Part shown: in pieces, positions 1 through 6,042 of the stretch | How the letters are laid out: each line of letters begins with the position of its first letter | Numbering within the stretch: position 1 is the first letter of the stretch | Source of the DNA: Methyloprofundus sp. | GTDB taxonomy: Bacteria; Pseudomonadota; Gammaproteobacteria; Methylococcales; Methylomonadaceae | Direction of reading: 5' to 3' | Length of the DNA stretch: 10,081 bases | Assembly: GCA_013138555.1 (NCBI GenBank) | Contig: WTCN01000272.1 | Location: 1-10,081 of the forward strand | Position numbers and translations under genes: made by a program | Notes under the pieces: generated by a model | Seen by the model: the letters and a program-made list of their open reading frames with translations, nothing else | Databases searched by the model: none | Told to the model about the DNA's origin: nothing

Positions 1-1
1 C

Positions 2-73
2 CCTGAATTAGATAATGTTTGTTATTGTACCTTCAAAGCAGCGGGTCTAGCAGAAATTACTTTGAGCCCCTAA
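2..73 (+). CDS. possible 3' end of an unrecognised gene (partial)
   Basis: Frame 2 is open from the window edge for 23 codons to a TAA at 71-73; the other two plus-strand frames are closed almost at once. The residues include a Cys-Tyr-Cys group and end in TLSP. I do not recognise the family. If real, it converges with the minus-strand cluster, and its stop overlaps the stop of the tiny ORF at 70-135. A 23-codon open frame can occur by chance, so this is a weak call that only upstream sequence can settle. Confidence 0.35.
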   Translation, partial: PELDNVCYCTFKAAGLAEITLSP

Positions 74-135
74 TTTAAAATCAAGCTGTAAGCCATAATC
101 CAGGCGAGCATTAGAAAATCCGTCAGTTTTTTCAT
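70..135 (-). CDS. possible 21-aa hydrophobic small protein
   Basis: On the minus strand an ATG at 135-133 overlaps the TGA of the 65-aa membrane protein (ATGA) and opens a 21-codon frame ending in TAG at 72-70. The peptide begins MKKLTDFLML and is hydrophobic from residue 7 to the penultimate residue, short for a full membrane span but able to lie in or partly cross a membrane. There is no clear Shine-Dalgarno sequence, so translation would depend on coupling to the upstream gene. It continues the ATGA chain begun by the winged-helix gene. No family is recognised, and a chance ORF is a serious alternative. Confidence 0.3.
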   Translation of the reverse strand: MKKLTDFLMLAWIMAYSLILN

Positions 136-329
136 GTCAGGGTAATGACTTTATCGAATAATATGATGAATGAACCACGGTGACCCGGTGAGGCATCCGT
201 TATTAACCATGTTATTTGATGAACTATACCTATGCTACTTATGCAAATGACAAATAACAGCATTACGCCAGATAATCCCAGTATACTCCACTTTAGTTGC
301 CATTCCTTCAATTCCCACTGGTGTTTCAT
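132..329 (-). CDS. small single-span membrane protein, unknown function
   Basis: The predicted protein has 65 residues. A charged and aromatic N-terminus (MKHQWELKEWQLKW) is followed by a clear hydrophobic segment at about residues 15-40 (ILGLSGVMLLFVICISSIGI and beyond), then a polar turn containing DASPGHRG and a second, weaker hydrophobic end. It looks like a one-span inner-membrane protein with both ends short. Its ATG overlaps the TGA of the winged-helix gene by the ATGA arrangement, so the two are almost certainly co-translated. No family is recognised. By context it may be the membrane partner or target of the small DNA-binding protein; this is inference. The overlap and the hydrophobic profile are the main reasons to regard it as real. 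Confidence 0.55.
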   Translation of the reverse strand: MKHQWELKEWQLKWSILGLSGVMLLFVICISSIGIVHQITWLITDASPGHRGSFIILFDKVITLT

Positions 330-565
330 CTCAAACTATACCAAGTAGCACGAGCCTTTCCATGCCGATGAATATGCTCAGCATTAACCAGTTCTCTAAG
401 GTGCACTTTTAGTGTATTTTGATTGGCTTCGCTTAACTCAACTATTTGTGCAATCGTTAAGCGTTCATACTGTTTAAGTAATTCAATAATTTTGACCGAT
501 AGTAAGGGTAACTCTATATCATTTGCCGCTTGATCCCGGCTAATAGTGATTTTTGGTTCTTGCAT
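326..565 (-). CDS. small winged-helix DNA-binding protein
   Basis: This is a 79-residue protein that is almost entirely one winged helix-turn-helix domain. After a polar N-terminus of about 18 residues, helix 1 (LLSVKIIELLKQY, about 21-33) leads to the helix-turn-helix (LTIAQIVELSEANQNTLKVH, 36-55), where the second helix would read DNA. A wing follows (AEHIHRHGKARATWYSL, 62-78). The pattern resembles wHTH modules of ArsR/MarR-like regulators and the C-terminal modules of some helicase/Fic proteins, but I cannot name a family. No effector domain is present, so it is probably a dimerising local repressor. It is first in a minus-strand cluster with ATGA overlap to a membrane protein. A perfect palindrome (564-578) covers its start codon, consistent with autoregulation. 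The ribosome site is weak. Confidence 0.72.
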   Translation of the reverse strand: MQEPKITISRDQAANDIELPLLSVKIIELLKQYERLTIAQIVELSEANQNTLKVHLRELVNAEHIHRHGKARATWYSLR

Positions 566-578
566 ATGAGTCTCATAT
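564..578. promoter_or_regulatory. palindrome over the wHTH gene start, candidate operator
   Basis: ATATGAG-T-CTCATAT is a perfect 7-bp inverted repeat with a one-base spacer. It includes the first bases of the minus-strand start codon. On the minus strand a -10-like TATAGAAT lies just upstream (589-582), placing the expected transcription start inside the palindrome. I infer an autoregulatory site for the small wHTH protein. No convincing -35 was seen. Confidence 0.4.
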
Positions 579-868
579 TCGATTCTATACCCGATAATAA
601 CTGATTTTCTGATATTTGCTTTCCATTCAGCAGCATGGGTAATGGTGTTATAAGGGAGAGTGTTGAACTAAGTTTCTTACTATTATTTATGTAAAAAATT
701 CGACTATAAACGACTGTTATACTTATTGTCACTCCATAGGCTACATATAACTACACCTAATAGAGTAATATTTGTTAAAATTACAATTTCATTTTGGAAC
801 CTATGCTTTGCGTAAAATTAATTCTGTCGTCCGGACTCACACTGGCAGTCCAATGAGCGGTCAATGTA
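579..868. other. intergenic region between divergent units
   Basis: About 290 bases of AT-rich sequence separate the minus-strand cluster from pabB. A 72-codon minus-strand frame (732-514) crosses part of it, but it has no recognisable domain and overlaps the wHTH start, so I treat it as chance. A short perfect palindrome GTCCGGAC is at 829-836, and GGACT (833-837) can pair with AGTCC (847-851). TTGGAA (794-799) with AT-rich sequence near 818-823 is a poor promoter match for pabB. Nothing else was found. Confidence 0.5.
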
Positions 869-882
869 AAGGCTTAAGCCTT
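869..882. promoter_or_regulatory. 14-bp palindrome across the pabB ribosome site
   Basis: AAGGCTTAAGCCTT is a perfect 14-bp palindrome. It contains the AAGG Shine-Dalgarno candidate (869-872) and the first two bases of the TTG start at 881. As DNA it could be an operator; as RNA a stem could form only between neighbouring transcripts or with strain, because the palindrome has no loop. If pabB really starts at ATG 935, the site lies in the untranslated leader. Confidence 0.35.
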
Positions 883-2308
883 GAGCTTAATACCCACTTT
901 ACCCTATGAAATTCGCCTTATTCAATTAATTGTCATGCCTCTTTCTACACAGCAGCTTTATTTATTGCCTTATTTATCAGATAGTGCGCGATTGTTTTCA
1001 GGTATTGCCAGTCAGCCCTGGGCAGTTTTCCTGGATAGCGGTTTAGCTGAAAAACGGCAGGGTCGTTATGATATTTTTGCATCTGAACCCGTTTGTACCT
1101 TATTAACACACGGTAAACAAACAACGGTTTCCCGGGGGGATGATGAGTTTGTTTCTGAACAAGATCCGTTTACGCTGGTTAAGCAACAACTACCGGTGCA
1201 ACCCGCCTTTGCTGAAGTGCCTTTTAATGGGGGGGCAATCGGTTATTTTGCCTATGATTTAGGTAGAAATTTAGAATCACTTCCCGAGATTGCCGAAGAT
1301 GCTGAACATATTCCTGATATGGCGGTCGGTATCTATCAATGGGCGGTTATTGTTGATCATGAGGAAGAAAAAAGTTATCTGGTCGGCGATGCCAATAGTT
1401 CGGAACATTGGCAGACTTTAATTCAGCAATTTAGTCAGTATCCAGCGCAGCAGAGCGAAGCGTGTTTTCAGGTGACGAGTGAAGTTCATTCTAATATGAC
1501 TGAAGACAGTTATGCGCAGGCCTTTGCTAAAATTAAAAATTATTTAAAAGAAGGTGACTGTTATCAGGTTAATCTGGCGCAACGCTTTGTTGCCAGTTGT
1601 CAGGGAAATCCCTGGCTGGCATATTGCCAGCTACGGCAAATTAATTCTGCACCGTTTAGTGGCTATTTGAATGTGTCTGGTGTGCAGGTGTTAAGCTCTT
1701 CACCGGAACGTTTTCTAAAAGTGTCGAATGGTATGGTAGAAACCAAGCCAATTAAAGGGACGCGGCCTCGAAAAGCGGATGAGCTTGCCAATCAGCAACA
1801 AATTAATGAATTACAGAAAAGCCATAAAGATCGTGCTGAAAATGTCATGATTGTCGATTTATTGCGCAATGATATTAGTAAAAACTGCGTCCCTGGTTCA
1901 GTTAAAGTCCCTAAACTTTTTGATGTAGAAAGTTATGCAACCGTGCATCATTTGGTCAGTACAGTGACGGGGCAATTAGTAGAAGGAAGCCATGCGCTGG
2001 ATTTGTTGCGTAGCTGTTTCCCGGGAGGCTCTATTACCGGAGCACCAAAAATTCGTGCGATGGAAATTATCGAAGAACTGGAGCCGCATCGCCGGGGAAT
2101 TTATTGCGGATCTATTGCGTATATTGGCTTTGATGGAAATATGGACAGTAATATTACCATTCGCACTTTGGTGCATTCAGACAATAGTATACGTTTCTGG
2201 GCGGGGGGCGGTATTGTTAATGATTCACTTAGAGAGGCAGAATATCAGGAGTGTTTTGATAAAGCGGCTGCGATGATGAGTCTTTTGCAACAGATGCGTA
2301 GCACATGA
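881..2308 (+). CDS. pabB: aminodeoxychorismate synthase component I (PabB)
   Basis: PabB converts chorismate plus ammonia (from the PabA glutaminase) to 4-amino-4-deoxychorismate, the precursor of p-aminobenzoate for folate and, in methylotrophs, tetrahydromethanopterin; it acts in the cytoplasm. The N-terminal domain includes PWAVFLDSG (46-54) and NGGAIGYFAYDLGR (116-129). The chorismate-binding domain holds ETKPIKGTRPR (287-297), ENVMIVDLLRND (320-331), and FPGGSITGAPKIRAMEIIEE (380-399). The Lys in PIKGT (292) is diagnostic: PabB has Lys there, while anthranilate synthase TrpE has Ala. Length (475, or 457 from ATG 935) fits the E. coli enzyme (453). TTG 881 has AAAGG eight bases upstream; ATG 935 lacks a ribosome site but would number the key Lys 274, as in E. 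coli, so the start is open. The stop overlaps the next gene by ATGA. Confidence 0.94.
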   Translation: MSLIPTLPYEIRLIQLIVMPLSTQQLYLLPYLSDSARLFSGIASQPWAVFLDSGLAEKRQGRYDIFASEPVCTLLTHGKQTTVSRGDDEFVSEQDPFTLVKQQLPVQPAFAEVPFNGGAIGYFAYDLGRNLESLPEIAEDAEHIPDMAVGIYQWAVIVDHEEEKSYLVGDANSSEHWQTLIQQFSQYPAQQSEACFQVTSEVHSNMTEDSYAQAFAKIKNYLKEGDCYQVNLAQRFVASCQGNPWLAYCQLRQINSAPFSGYLNVSGVQVLSSSPERFLKVSNGMVETKPIKGTRPRKADELANQQQINELQKSHKDRAENVMIVDLLRNDISKNCVPGSVKVPKLFDVESYATVHHLVSTVTGQLVEGSHALDLLRSCFPGGSITGAPKIRAMEIIEELEPHRRGIYCGSIAYIGFDGNMDSNITIRTLVHSDNSIRFWAGGGIVNDSLREAEYQECFDKAAAMMSLLQQMRST

Positions 2309-2892
2309 TGGTTTTAAAGTTAGGCGGCAGTTTATTATCAAGTCCTGCTGCATTAATGCAGTGCCTACAGCTGGCCTGTCAGCAAGAGCAGGGGCAATTA
2401 GTGATTGTGCCCGGGGGAGGTGTTTTTGCCGACCAAGTGCGTTTAACGCAAAAACAGTGGCAATATGATGATAAAGTGGCTCACTATATGGCTATTCTTG
2501 CCATGCAGCAAATGGCTTTGTTGTTGCAGGGCTTGTGTGCTGATTTAGTTCTAGTTGATAAGGTGGCTGCCATAGCGCCTGCCTTGCAACGGCACAAGCT
2601 TGTTGTCTGGTCTCCTTTGGCAAGCGAGCTTGATGCCGCCGGAATTCCTGCCAGCTGGGATGTCACATCAGATACTCTGGCTGCCTGGTTAGCCATTCAG
2701 TTATCCGCTGCCCGCCTGATTCTGGTTAAGTCAGCAGAGCTTCCCGAGAATGCGACATTAGAACAGTTGTCCATTTCAGGCGTGATTGATAAAGCATTGA
2801 CGCGCTTGGTACATAATAGCCCCTTAATGATAGAATGTATTTCTATCCATCAATTACCCTTTCTTGCTACTTGCCTGAAAAACAATGCCTAA
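2305..2892 (+). CDS. amino acid kinase family protein, MfnE-like
   Basis: This is a 195-residue, single-domain amino acid kinase fold protein. It has the N-terminal phosphate-binding KLGGSL (5-10), a glycine loop VPGGGVFADQVR (35-46), the motif PASWDVTSDTLAAWLA (115-130), and LILVKS (138-143) before a GVID segment (159-162). It is shorter than aspartokinases or uridylate kinases and lacks ACT domains. The pattern matches the small kinases of methylotrophs and methanogens that act in methanofuran synthesis, where MfnE phosphorylates aminomethylfuran phosphate to its diphosphate. Its ATG overlaps the pabB stop (ATGA), and its end overlaps the DUF2959 gene by 8 bases, so the three are co-transcribed. 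Coupling to pabB fits C1-cofactor supply. The fold is certain; the substrate is inferred. Confidence 0.8.
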   Translation: MMVLKLGGSLLSSPAALMQCLQLACQQEQGQLVIVPGGGVFADQVRLTQKQWQYDDKVAHYMAILAMQQMALLLQGLCADLVLVDKVAAIAPALQRHKLVVWSPLASELDAAGIPASWDVTSDTLAAWLAIQLSAARLILVKSAELPENATLEQLSISGVIDKALTRLVHNSPLMIECISIHQLPFLATCLKNNA

Positions 2893-3601
2893 AAATCATC
2901 CACCACGTTCTTTGTTATCAATCAGAGGCTTAACAGAGCGATCAGTCAAATTATTTTCACGTTTTGTAGCGTATAATTTTCAACATGTGTATTACCGGAC
3001 CAAAGAGTCTTTTGGTCAGCATAAAAGAGACCTTGTTGTTGTGCGTGTGGAGGAAGCAAGCGAGAGTTTACAAGAAACAAAAATACAGTTTTTAGATGCT
3101 TTAGAGCGATTTAAGTCGGTAGTGCATGTAGAAACGGGTACTTTGGAAGATAAATATAAGTTATTAAAGCAGCAATTTGATTTTTGTGAGATGCGTTCAG
3201 AAGTGGTGGCGAACAAGGTTCGAGCCATTGAAGAAGTGAGTGATGCGTTGTTTCAGGAGTGGGAAGACGAATTAAAGGAGTATACCAATCGCTCTTTACG
3301 TGCGCAGAGTCGACAACAGTTAAAGTTATCCAGACAGCATTACACCCGTCTGATTAAGGCAATGCATAAAGCAGAGAAAAAAATTCAGCCTGTACTAGGG
3401 GCTTTCAGGGATCAGGTTTTATTTTTAAAGCACAATCTCAATGCGAATGCGATTGCTGCTTTGCAACAGGAGTTTTCAGAAATTGCACTGGATATTTCGC
3501 AGCTTATTCAGGCGATGGAACAATCTATATCGGAAGCGAATCATTTTGTGCTTGTTCTGGTGGAGCAGAAAAACCTGCCTAAATTGCCGACTGCTAAATA
3601 G
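2885..3601 (+). CDS. DUF2959 family coiled-coil protein
   Basis: This 238-residue protein matches DUF2959 from about residue 37 on: YYRTKESFGQHKRDLVVVRV (36-55), a Glu/Gln-rich helix, TLEDKYKLLKQQF (86-98), VSDALFQEWEDELKEYTN (119-136), and HKAEKKIQPVLGAFRDQVLF (160-179) followed by LKHNLNANAIAAL. It is predicted almost wholly helical, with long charged coiled coils. Function is unknown. Family members I recall carry a lipoprotein signal just before the YY motif. Here the N-terminus is basic (MPKNHPPRSLLSIRGLTERS) with no lipobox or hydrophobic core, so the protein appears cytoplasmic or peripheral. No internal Met offers a better start, and the ATG sits inside the end of the kinase gene. It is last in the pabB unit. 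Confidence 0.85.
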   Translation: MPKNHPPRSLLSIRGLTERSVKLFSRFVAYNFQHVYYRTKESFGQHKRDLVVVRVEEASESLQETKIQFLDALERFKSVVHVETGTLEDKYKLLKQQFDFCEMRSEVVANKVRAIEEVSDALFQEWEDELKEYTNRSLRAQSRQQLKLSRQHYTRLIKAMHKAEKKIQPVLGAFRDQVLFLKHNLNANAIAALQQEFSEIALDISQLIQAMEQSISEANHFVLVLVEQKNLPKLPTAK

Positions 3602-3663
3602 AGGTCTTTGTTTTAATAAATGTAACTTTTGGCTAGCAACTTAAGATGGGCATTATAAATAAA

Positions 3664-3706
3664 GGAGTGCAAGCTTTGCTTGCAAGTCAGGCAAAGCCTG
3701 ACCTCC
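3664..3706. repeat. two-hairpin palindromic element (REP-like)
   Basis: Two perfect hairpins lie side by side: TGCAAGC-TTT-GCTTGCA (3668-3684) and GTCAGGC-AAA-GCCTGAC (3686-3702). GGAG (3664-3667) pairs with CTCC (3703-3706), closing both into a three-way junction with one unpaired base. The two loops are complementary (TTT and AAA). It sits in the gap between the DUF2959 gene and truA and has no T-tract, so it is more likely a dispersed palindromic repeat than a terminator. No second copy is in this window. Confidence 0.6.
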
Positions 3707-3708
3707 AA

Positions 3709-3737
3709 TTGTCCCGATTTTTAATGAATAATGATAA
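3709..3737 (+). promoter_or_regulatory. weak candidate promoter for truA
   Basis: TTGTCC (3709-3714) and TGATAA (3732-3737) are separated by 17 bases and lie shortly before the truA ribosome site. Both hexamers are imperfect sigma-70 matches. The position just after the palindromic element makes it plausible that truA starts its own transcript. Confidence 0.22.
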
Positions 3738-3758
3738 AAAAGGAACGCAGAGGGATTG

Positions 3759-4580
3759 ATGACACGTATTGTTTTAGGCATAGAATATGATGGCAGTGCT
3801 TTTTTTGGCTGGCAGTGGCAAGACGGTGGTTTGCGGACTGTGCAGGCTGAGGTGCAAAAAGCGGCTTCTAAAGTTGCCAATCATGCCGTCAGTGTTGTGT
3901 GTACCGGAAGAACTGACACAGGGGTACATGCACTAGAGCAAGTCGTACATTTTGATACCCAAGCTGAGCGCAGTGATCATTCCTGGCTAATGGGAATTAA
4001 TGCTAATTTGCCGGGTGATGTACGGGTGATATGGGTGCAAGAAGCTGTTGCTGATTTTCATGCACGATACAGTGCCATTGCACGATTTTATCGCTATATT
4101 ATTCTTAATCGCCCCACTAAATCAGCCTTACAGCGCGACCGTGTTACCTGGTTTCATCCTCATCTGGATGCGCAACGAATGCATCAGGCGGCTCAGGCTT
4201 TGGTGGGGAGCCATGACTTCACCTCGTTCAGAGCCTTAAAGTGTCAGTCACTAAGCCCGATGCGCCTAATGTATTTTATTGATGTCTATCGGCAGGATGA
4301 GCAAGTGATTATGGATATTTCTGCGAATGCTTTTTTGCATCATATGGTACGTAATATTGCCGGAGTATTGATGGCGATTGGCTCAGGAGAGCAGGCGATA
4401 GAGTGGACGCAAGAATTATTAGCCATTAAAAACAGGCAAAAAGGTGGAGTAACGGCCTCTCCTCATGGTTTGTATCTAGGAGGGGTCTATTATCCTGAGC
4501 AGTATGCCATGCCCAAACATCAGATTTTTGAAAAATTACCTGCCAATGCGCAGCGGTTTACACATGGAGTTATAAAATGA
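3759..4580 (+). CDS. truA: tRNA pseudouridine(38-40) synthase TruA
   Basis: TruA isomerises uridines 38, 39 and 40 in the anticodon arm of many tRNAs. The protein opens with TRIVLGIEYDGSAFFGWQ, typical of the family, and has the catalytic motif CTGRTDTGVHALEQVVHF; the Asp (residue 53 counted from ATG 3759) is the nucleophile. The usual Ala after it is Thr here, a mild variation. Later conserved parts are DFHARYSAIARFYRYII, GSHDFTSFRA, and ANAFLHHMVRNIAGVLMAIG near the C-terminus. At 273 residues it has normal length. ATG 3759 is preferred over TTG 3756 because it gives better spacing from AGAGG. Its stop overlaps the following lipoprotein gene by ATGA, so the two are translationally coupled although their functions are not obviously related. 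Confidence 0.95.
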   Translation: MTRIVLGIEYDGSAFFGWQWQDGGLRTVQAEVQKAASKVANHAVSVVCTGRTDTGVHALEQVVHFDTQAERSDHSWLMGINANLPGDVRVIWVQEAVADFHARYSAIARFYRYIILNRPTKSALQRDRVTWFHPHLDAQRMHQAAQALVGSHDFTSFRALKCQSLSPMRLMYFIDVYRQDEQVIMDISANAFLHHMVRNIAGVLMAIGSGEQAIEWTQELLAIKNRQKGGVTASPHGLYLGGVYYPEQYAMPKHQIFEKLPANAQRFTHGVIK

Positions 4581-5845
4581 TGAAAAAGATAAGCTTATTA
4601 ACGATCAGCGTACTGCTTTCAGGTTGTGCCAGTTTTGGTGAAGGGGTAGCGACAGCATTTTTAGAGAAGCAGGAGCAGGAAGATTTACGAGAATGTCGAG
4701 TGGATGGTAAAGGCTTTGGGGGGATGCAGCAGAGCTTTGATGAATCTAGTCATTCCTTAAAAGTACTGATGGTGCATGGTGTGGGGACGCATGTGCCGGG
4801 ATATAGTACTCAATTTAAGGAAAAGTTAGCTGTTGAGCTGCAATTACCTGTGAAAAGTAGTCGCTATAAAGAAATCCATTTGGTGAATAAAGAATTTCCT
4901 GATCAGGGTTTAGGAGTGTTGAGAATTGAACGCTTACTTAATAAGGGACAGCAAAGTCGGGAAATGTTATTTTATGAATTGACTTGGTCTGCGATTACCA
5001 ACCCAGAAAAAGAAAAGCTTAAATATGATACATCGGGGGCTTATTCATTTCATCGTGCTGAAGTGAATCAAATGTTGAAAGAGTTCTCCAATGATACCAG
5101 CCCTGATCCGATGATTTATTTAGGTAAAAGTAAAGAAGAGATACTCGCTTCATTTAGGACTGCATTTTGCTGGATGGTAGGGCGAGACTGGGATGCTTTG
5201 CCAGATTATAGTGAGAGTGAATGTCATATTGACGGGGATGCGATTAAGCACCTTCCCGATGATGAGTATGCCATTGTCTCTCATAGTTTAGGCAGTCGTA
5301 TTGTCATGGATGGGATGCATAGTTTTGCACAGCGTATGGTTATTGCTTCTAATGGTGGGTATACTCAGCTGGAATCAGGTGTGCTTGATGGTTTTATTGA
5401 TGGCTTTCAGCAAAAAAGTATTCCTTTTTATTTGATGTCTAATCAGTTGCCTTTACTGGAAATGGGAGAAGAGCCTCCTGAGGTTATTAATCAGCAAAAG
5501 GAATATTGTGTGGCAGGGGGGGAACATTATAATAAAAGACTGGTGAATAAAACCTCTATTATTGCTTTTAGTGACCCTAATGACTTATTAAGCTATGCAA
5601 TTCCTCAGCATTTTGCAGAACATAATCTGGACTCAAGATTATGTGCAGAGATTACTAATGTGAATATCAATGTTGCACATGTTATTGATATGTTTGGTTT
5701 TGGAAAATTTGCTAATCCACTGACTGCGCATACCGGCTATGATAGTGATGATAGAGTTGTTGCCTTGATTGCCAATGGTATTGGTAGCGACAAAACATCA
5801 GAGCTTATCAGCGAGCGTTGTAAATGGACTGAGTTTGTTGATTAA
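4577..5845 (+). CDS. lipoprotein with alpha/beta-hydrolase signature
   Basis: This 422-residue protein begins with a lipoprotein signal: basic MMKK, a short hydrophobic core and lipobox LSGC (14-17), giving mature Cys17 with Ala at +2, which predicts the outer membrane. The mature part resembles a serine alpha/beta hydrolase: a strand then HGVGTH (67-72) as oxyanion-hole region, and YAIVSHSLGSRIVMDG (231-246) as nucleophile elbow with Ser237. The first Gly of GxSxG is Ser here. Asp333 or Asp336 (SDPNDLLSY) and His385 (TAHTGY) are plausible partners, in correct order. Several cysteines in the mature part (40, 198, 216, 311, 356, 415) may form disulfides. I do not recognise a named family; lipase, esterase or acyl hydrolase are all possible. 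It is coupled to truA by ATGA overlap. Confidence 0.75.
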   Translation: MMKKISLLTISVLLSGCASFGEGVATAFLEKQEQEDLRECRVDGKGFGGMQQSFDESSHSLKVLMVHGVGTHVPGYSTQFKEKLAVELQLPVKSSRYKEIHLVNKEFPDQGLGVLRIERLLNKGQQSREMLFYELTWSAITNPEKEKLKYDTSGAYSFHRAEVNQMLKEFSNDTSPDPMIYLGKSKEEILASFRTAFCWMVGRDWDALPDYSESECHIDGDAIKHLPDDEYAIVSHSLGSRIVMDGMHSFAQRMVIASNGGYTQLESGVLDGFIDGFQQKSIPFYLMSNQLPLLEMGEEPPEVINQQKEYCVAGGEHYNKRLVNKTSIIAFSDPNDLLSYAIPQHFAEHNLDSRLCAEITNVNINVAHVIDMFGFGKFANPLTAHTGYDSDDRVVALIANGIGSDKTSELISERCKWTEFVD

Positions 5846-5883
5846 TGAGCCTTTGTATGCAAGGCACTAAGTTAAGGGAGATG

Positions 5884-5969
5884 TGTAGGATGGGCAAAGG
5901 GCTTTTTCGTGCCCATCTTTTACGGTATTAGTGATGGGCACGGGATAAAGCTCCTTTGCCCATCCTACA
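5884..5969. repeat. 86-bp nested palindromic repeat element
   Basis: The outer arms TGTAGGATGGGCAAAGG (5884-5900) and CCTTTGCCCATCCTACA (5953-5969) are perfect 17-bp complements. The inner arms CGTGCCCATC (5908-5917) and GATGGGCACG (5933-5942) are perfect 10-bp complements, with a 15-base loop. The stretches between the arms also nearly pair, so the whole element folds into one long hairpin. The word GATGGGCA and its complement occur four times. GTAGG(A/G)TGGGCA...TGCCCA elements are, from memory, dispersed in many proteobacterial genomes. It follows the lipoprotein gene but has no T-tract. Confidence 0.7.
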
Positions 5970-6042
5970 GCTGCATAAGTTGTTTAGTGTAATAGAATTT
6001 ATTATTTGTTAGTTTTTGTTGTTTTTAACTCTGGAGAAAAAA

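Noticed and set aside
514..732. A 72-codon minus-strand open frame upstream of the wHTH gene.
   Set aside because: It overlaps the wHTH start in another frame, has no recognisable domain or ribosome site, and its composition reads like translated AT-rich intergenic DNA.
1229..1235. Runs of seven G in pabB and in the lipoprotein gene (5516-5522) as phase-variation tracts.
   Set aside because: Both are in frame within intact genes, and seven bases is short for known phase-variable tracts; an intact reading frame gives no sign of switching.
1976..2276. Open frames on both strands inside pabB.
   Set aside because: They lie within the conserved chorismate-binding domain and show no family pattern; they are shadows of pabB.
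3664..3706. The stem-loop cluster as a tRNA or an intrinsic terminator.
   Set aside because: The stems and loops do not fit a tRNA (no anticodon arm, no acceptor CCA context, too short), and there is no T-tract after it.
5884..5969. The nested palindrome as part of a CRISPR array.
   Set aside because: It is one inverted repeat with no evenly spaced direct repeats or unique spacers.
6016..6042. Upstream TTG start for the MxaD-like gene.
   Set aside because: The added nine residues would bury the signal peptide, while ATG 6043 has a GGAG site at proper spacing.
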